Of a DNA stretch of 7,002 nucleotides, positions 5,542-7,002 are shown in pieces. The notes below the pieces were generated by a model. The model did no database searches, had not been told where the DNA came from, and saw only the letters and a list, made by a program, of their open reading frames with translations. The translations under genes were made by a program, and so were the position numbers. The first letter of the stretch is position 1; each line of letters starts with the position of its first letter. This stretch comes from a bacterium (lineage in GTDB: Bacteria; Planctomycetota; Planctomycetia; Pirellulales; Pirellulaceae), in assembly GCA_030432015.1 (NCBI GenBank), contig JAUIHJ010000446.1, forward strand, positions 1 to 7,002, written 5' to 3'.

Positions 5542-7002
5542 CTATTTGGCCGGCATGAGCACCGTTAACCAGGGTAACGCCATCGTTTGCGTTGATCCGG
5601 CCGGCGAAAAGCTGGCGAAATGCGGCATTCCTTCATCGCCAGCCACCTGGCCGGTAATCCGAAACGTCCCAGCCGCGGGTCCGGTCGTTGCCGTCAGCGT
5701 GAGCTTGACCTTCTTGGACGAATCTCCTTTGGCTGCCGACGTGACGGGTTGGACCGTGACACCGGCGGGTAGTTCCGAGGCGGTAATTTGAATGTCGCCG
5801 TTGAAGCCTCGCAGGCGACCGACCGCCACCTCGATTTCCAGTGGCTTGCCAGGTGTCAGCACAAAGGCCTCTTGGGACAGGGTGAGTTCAAAGTCCGGCC
5901 GGGATTCCTCTGCCGTGATCCGGTAGACGTATCGGAACCCGCCGTGTCGATGGACGTCGTGAATCTGCAAATCGTAGTCGCCGTCGGCCGGGATCGTGGC
6001 GGCCAGTTCGCAGTCGCGTTGCCGTGAGGTGTCGTCGATTTCCTTAATGACTTTTCCGGCGCTGTCAACCAACTTCAGCAGCGGGTCAAGCAGGAAGCCG
6101 AGCGAGTCGGCTTCGGCCCGAAACACAAGTTGATCACCCTTGGCAGCGGTAAATCGAAAAGCGTCGACATCGCCAGGCCCCTCGACACGTCCCGAAATGA
6201 CCGTCGGCAATTGAATGGCTTGTGGCTGCTGCGGACTGGACTCGGGAGTCGCCACGGTGCAACTTGGTGCGACAACTGGCAGGCAGAGCGTGTTGGCCAC
6301 AGTCTCCGCAGAAAGTGTCGCGGTCACGGCCGCTGGTTGCGCTGCGACGGTCAACGGTCCAATGTCTGCAGCCAGGTTCCAACCAAACAGCGCGACAGCC
6401 TGCGAGGTGTCGCGTGAGACTGCCATGGGGAAGGCGTGATCAACGTACCCACCGGTGGTCAGCGTTAAGCGATAGACGTAGTCCTGGCCCCCCGCAAAGC
6501 CGATCGTGCTGTTGGGAGTTGCCGGAAACGCGAACAGGCGAATGAAGTAACGTCCATCTTGCGGAATTTCCAACACGATCATCGGGTCCGTGCCGCGCGC
6601 ATCATCGTTCTGCTCGATAATGAACCCTTTCGAGTCGCAGACCTGCATGACCGCGTCCATCGGCGAGCCCAGCGTCTGGCTGGCGTCCAAGGCCGACACC
6701 AGCGTCTGGCCGGCGCTGAGTTCGATATGAAAGGTGTCGACATCGCCACCCTTACCCAGTCGTCCGTTGATGATCGTCGAGCTCGCTACCGGTTGGGCAT
6801 TGTCTAAGGCCTCGTTCGGCTCGACCTCAACCGCTTCCTTCAGCCTTCCCACCACGAAGGGCCGCAGCGCAGACGCCCCCTCCTCGTCAATCGGCAAATA
6901 GATCGCACGCCGGGCCACCCGCGCCGACTCCGCGACGATGTGGTCGACGACGTCGGGGTCGAAGTGCTCGAGCAGGCCGCTGCTCCAGACGACGTCGACG
7001 GC
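5542..7002 (-). CDS. PPC-domain protein, 5' end beyond window; N-terminal 34 codons methyltransferase-like
   Basis: This is a C-terminal portion of a multi-domain protein of a kind common in planctomycetes. Residues are counted from the internal GTG at 6918. A lead-in EGASALRPFVVG (13-24) is followed by a first pre-peptidase C-terminal (PPC) beta-sandwich: VEVEPNEA at 30-37, GDVDTF at 58-63, LGSPMDAV at 83-90, ending near YRLTL (149-153). Then comes a linker or IPT-like segment with FGWNL (178-182), a second PPC-like domain (IQLPTVISGRVEGPGDVDAF, 235-254, to about 340), and an Ig/NEW3-like C-terminal domain containing ELPAGVTVQP. PPC domains are normally on secreted proteins and their role is poorly known; a signal peptide would lie outside the window. 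The frame has no stop up to 7002. The part beyond about 6900 does not fit the family: it reads DVVWSSGLLEHFDPD, as in SAM-dependent methyltransferases, with a sharply higher GC3. GTG 6918 should therefore not be taken as the true start. Confidence 0.88.
   Translation of the reverse strand, partial: AVDVVWSSGLLEHFDPDVVDHIVAESARVARRAIYLPIDEEGASALRPFVVGRLKEAVEVEPNEALDNAQPVASSTIINGRLGKGGDVDTFHIELSAGQTLVSALDASQTLGSPMDAVMQVCDSKGFIIEQNDDARGTDPMIVLEIPQDGRYFIRLFAFPATPNSTIGFAGGQDYVYRLTLTTGGYVDHAFPMAVSRDTSQAVALFGWNLAADIGPLTVAAQPAAVTATLSAETVANTLCLPVVAPSCTVATPESSPQQPQAIQLPTVISGRVEGPGDVDAFRFTAAKGDQLVFRAEADSLGFLLDPLLKLVDSAGKVIKEIDDTSRQRDCELAATIPADGDYDLQIHDVHRHGGFRYVYRITAEESRPDFELTLSQEAFVLTPGKPLEIEVAVGRLRGFNGDIQITASELPAGVTVQPVTSAAKGDSSKKVKLTLTATTGPAAGTFRITGQVAGDEGMPHFASFSPAGSTQTMALPWLTVLMPAK
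6901..7002 (-). other. Compositionally distinct segment encoding a methyltransferase-like fragment
   Basis: These 102 bases contain 74 G or C (about 73%), and 33 of the 34 in-frame codons end in G or C. In the next 34 codons, from 6900 downward, 26 do. The encoded text, VDVVWSSGLLEHFDP then DVVDHIVAESARVARRAI, resembles the motif II to post-motif III part of class I SAM-dependent methyltransferases (the 'D-V-V-x-S-x-G-x-L-E-H-F' strand and following helix). It is unlike what precedes EGASALRPF in planctomycete PPC proteins, usually a strand of the type 'GLYWLRL'. The change falls at or near a GATC (6901-6904). It is either a foreign piece joined by assembly, cloning or recombination, or the N-terminal domain of a true fusion. 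Confidence 0.6.

Noticed and set aside
6916..6918. GTG at 6918 as the start of the PPC protein
   Set aside because: The frame continues open to the window edge, and the codon lies inside methyltransferase-like sequence (ESARVARRAI). There is no Shine-Dalgarno before it, and homologous proteins carry more sequence ahead of the first PPC domain.

Overview
The window looks like chromosomal DNA of a planctomycete, most likely the Pirellula/Rhodopirellula group. Three things point there: the form of the housekeeping sigma factor (N-terminus MDQYENELKQLIEKG and a long charged insert before region 2), the form of the primase (CPWHDD followed by CWVCDIGGDIF), and a PPC-domain protein of the 'EGASALRPFVVG...VEVEPNEA' kind that is abundant in that phylum. 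This is recognition from memory, not a database search.

Positions 1-3792 (minus strand): a replication/transcription operon read right to left. A near-consensus sigma-70 promoter (TTGACC, 17 bp, TATAAT) at 3764-3792 is followed by a leader of about 190 nt, then dnaG (primase, 3565-1703), a 56-bp gap with a Shine-Dalgarno, and rpoD (primary sigma factor, from a GTG at 1646). rpoD runs off the left edge within a few codons of its expected end. This is the dnaG-rpoD core of the classical macromolecular synthesis operon, without rpsU in front.

Positions 3793-5541: two small genes of unknown function facing each other. A plus-strand 164-codon ORF (4077-4571) and a minus-strand 155-codon gene (5329-4862) are separated by a GC-rich gap with several hairpins and a short direct repeat. 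The second reads like a conserved cytoplasmic protein. The first is less certain.

Positions 5542-7002 (minus strand): the C-terminal part of a two-PPC-domain protein, probably secreted or envelope-associated. The most unusual point in the window is its right end. The reading frame stays open to the edge, but the last 102 bases are about 73% GC with almost only G/C-ending codons, and they encode a segment typical of class I SAM-dependent methyltransferases. This is joined in frame, near 6885-6903, to the usual planctomycete PPC sequence. It could be a chimeric assembly or clone join, a recombination junction, or a real fusion; the window alone cannot decide.

No rRNA, tRNA, CRISPR array, insertion sequence or phage gene was seen. 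I found no convincing new multi-gene system: most of the window is core housekeeping sequence plus planctomycete-specific proteins.
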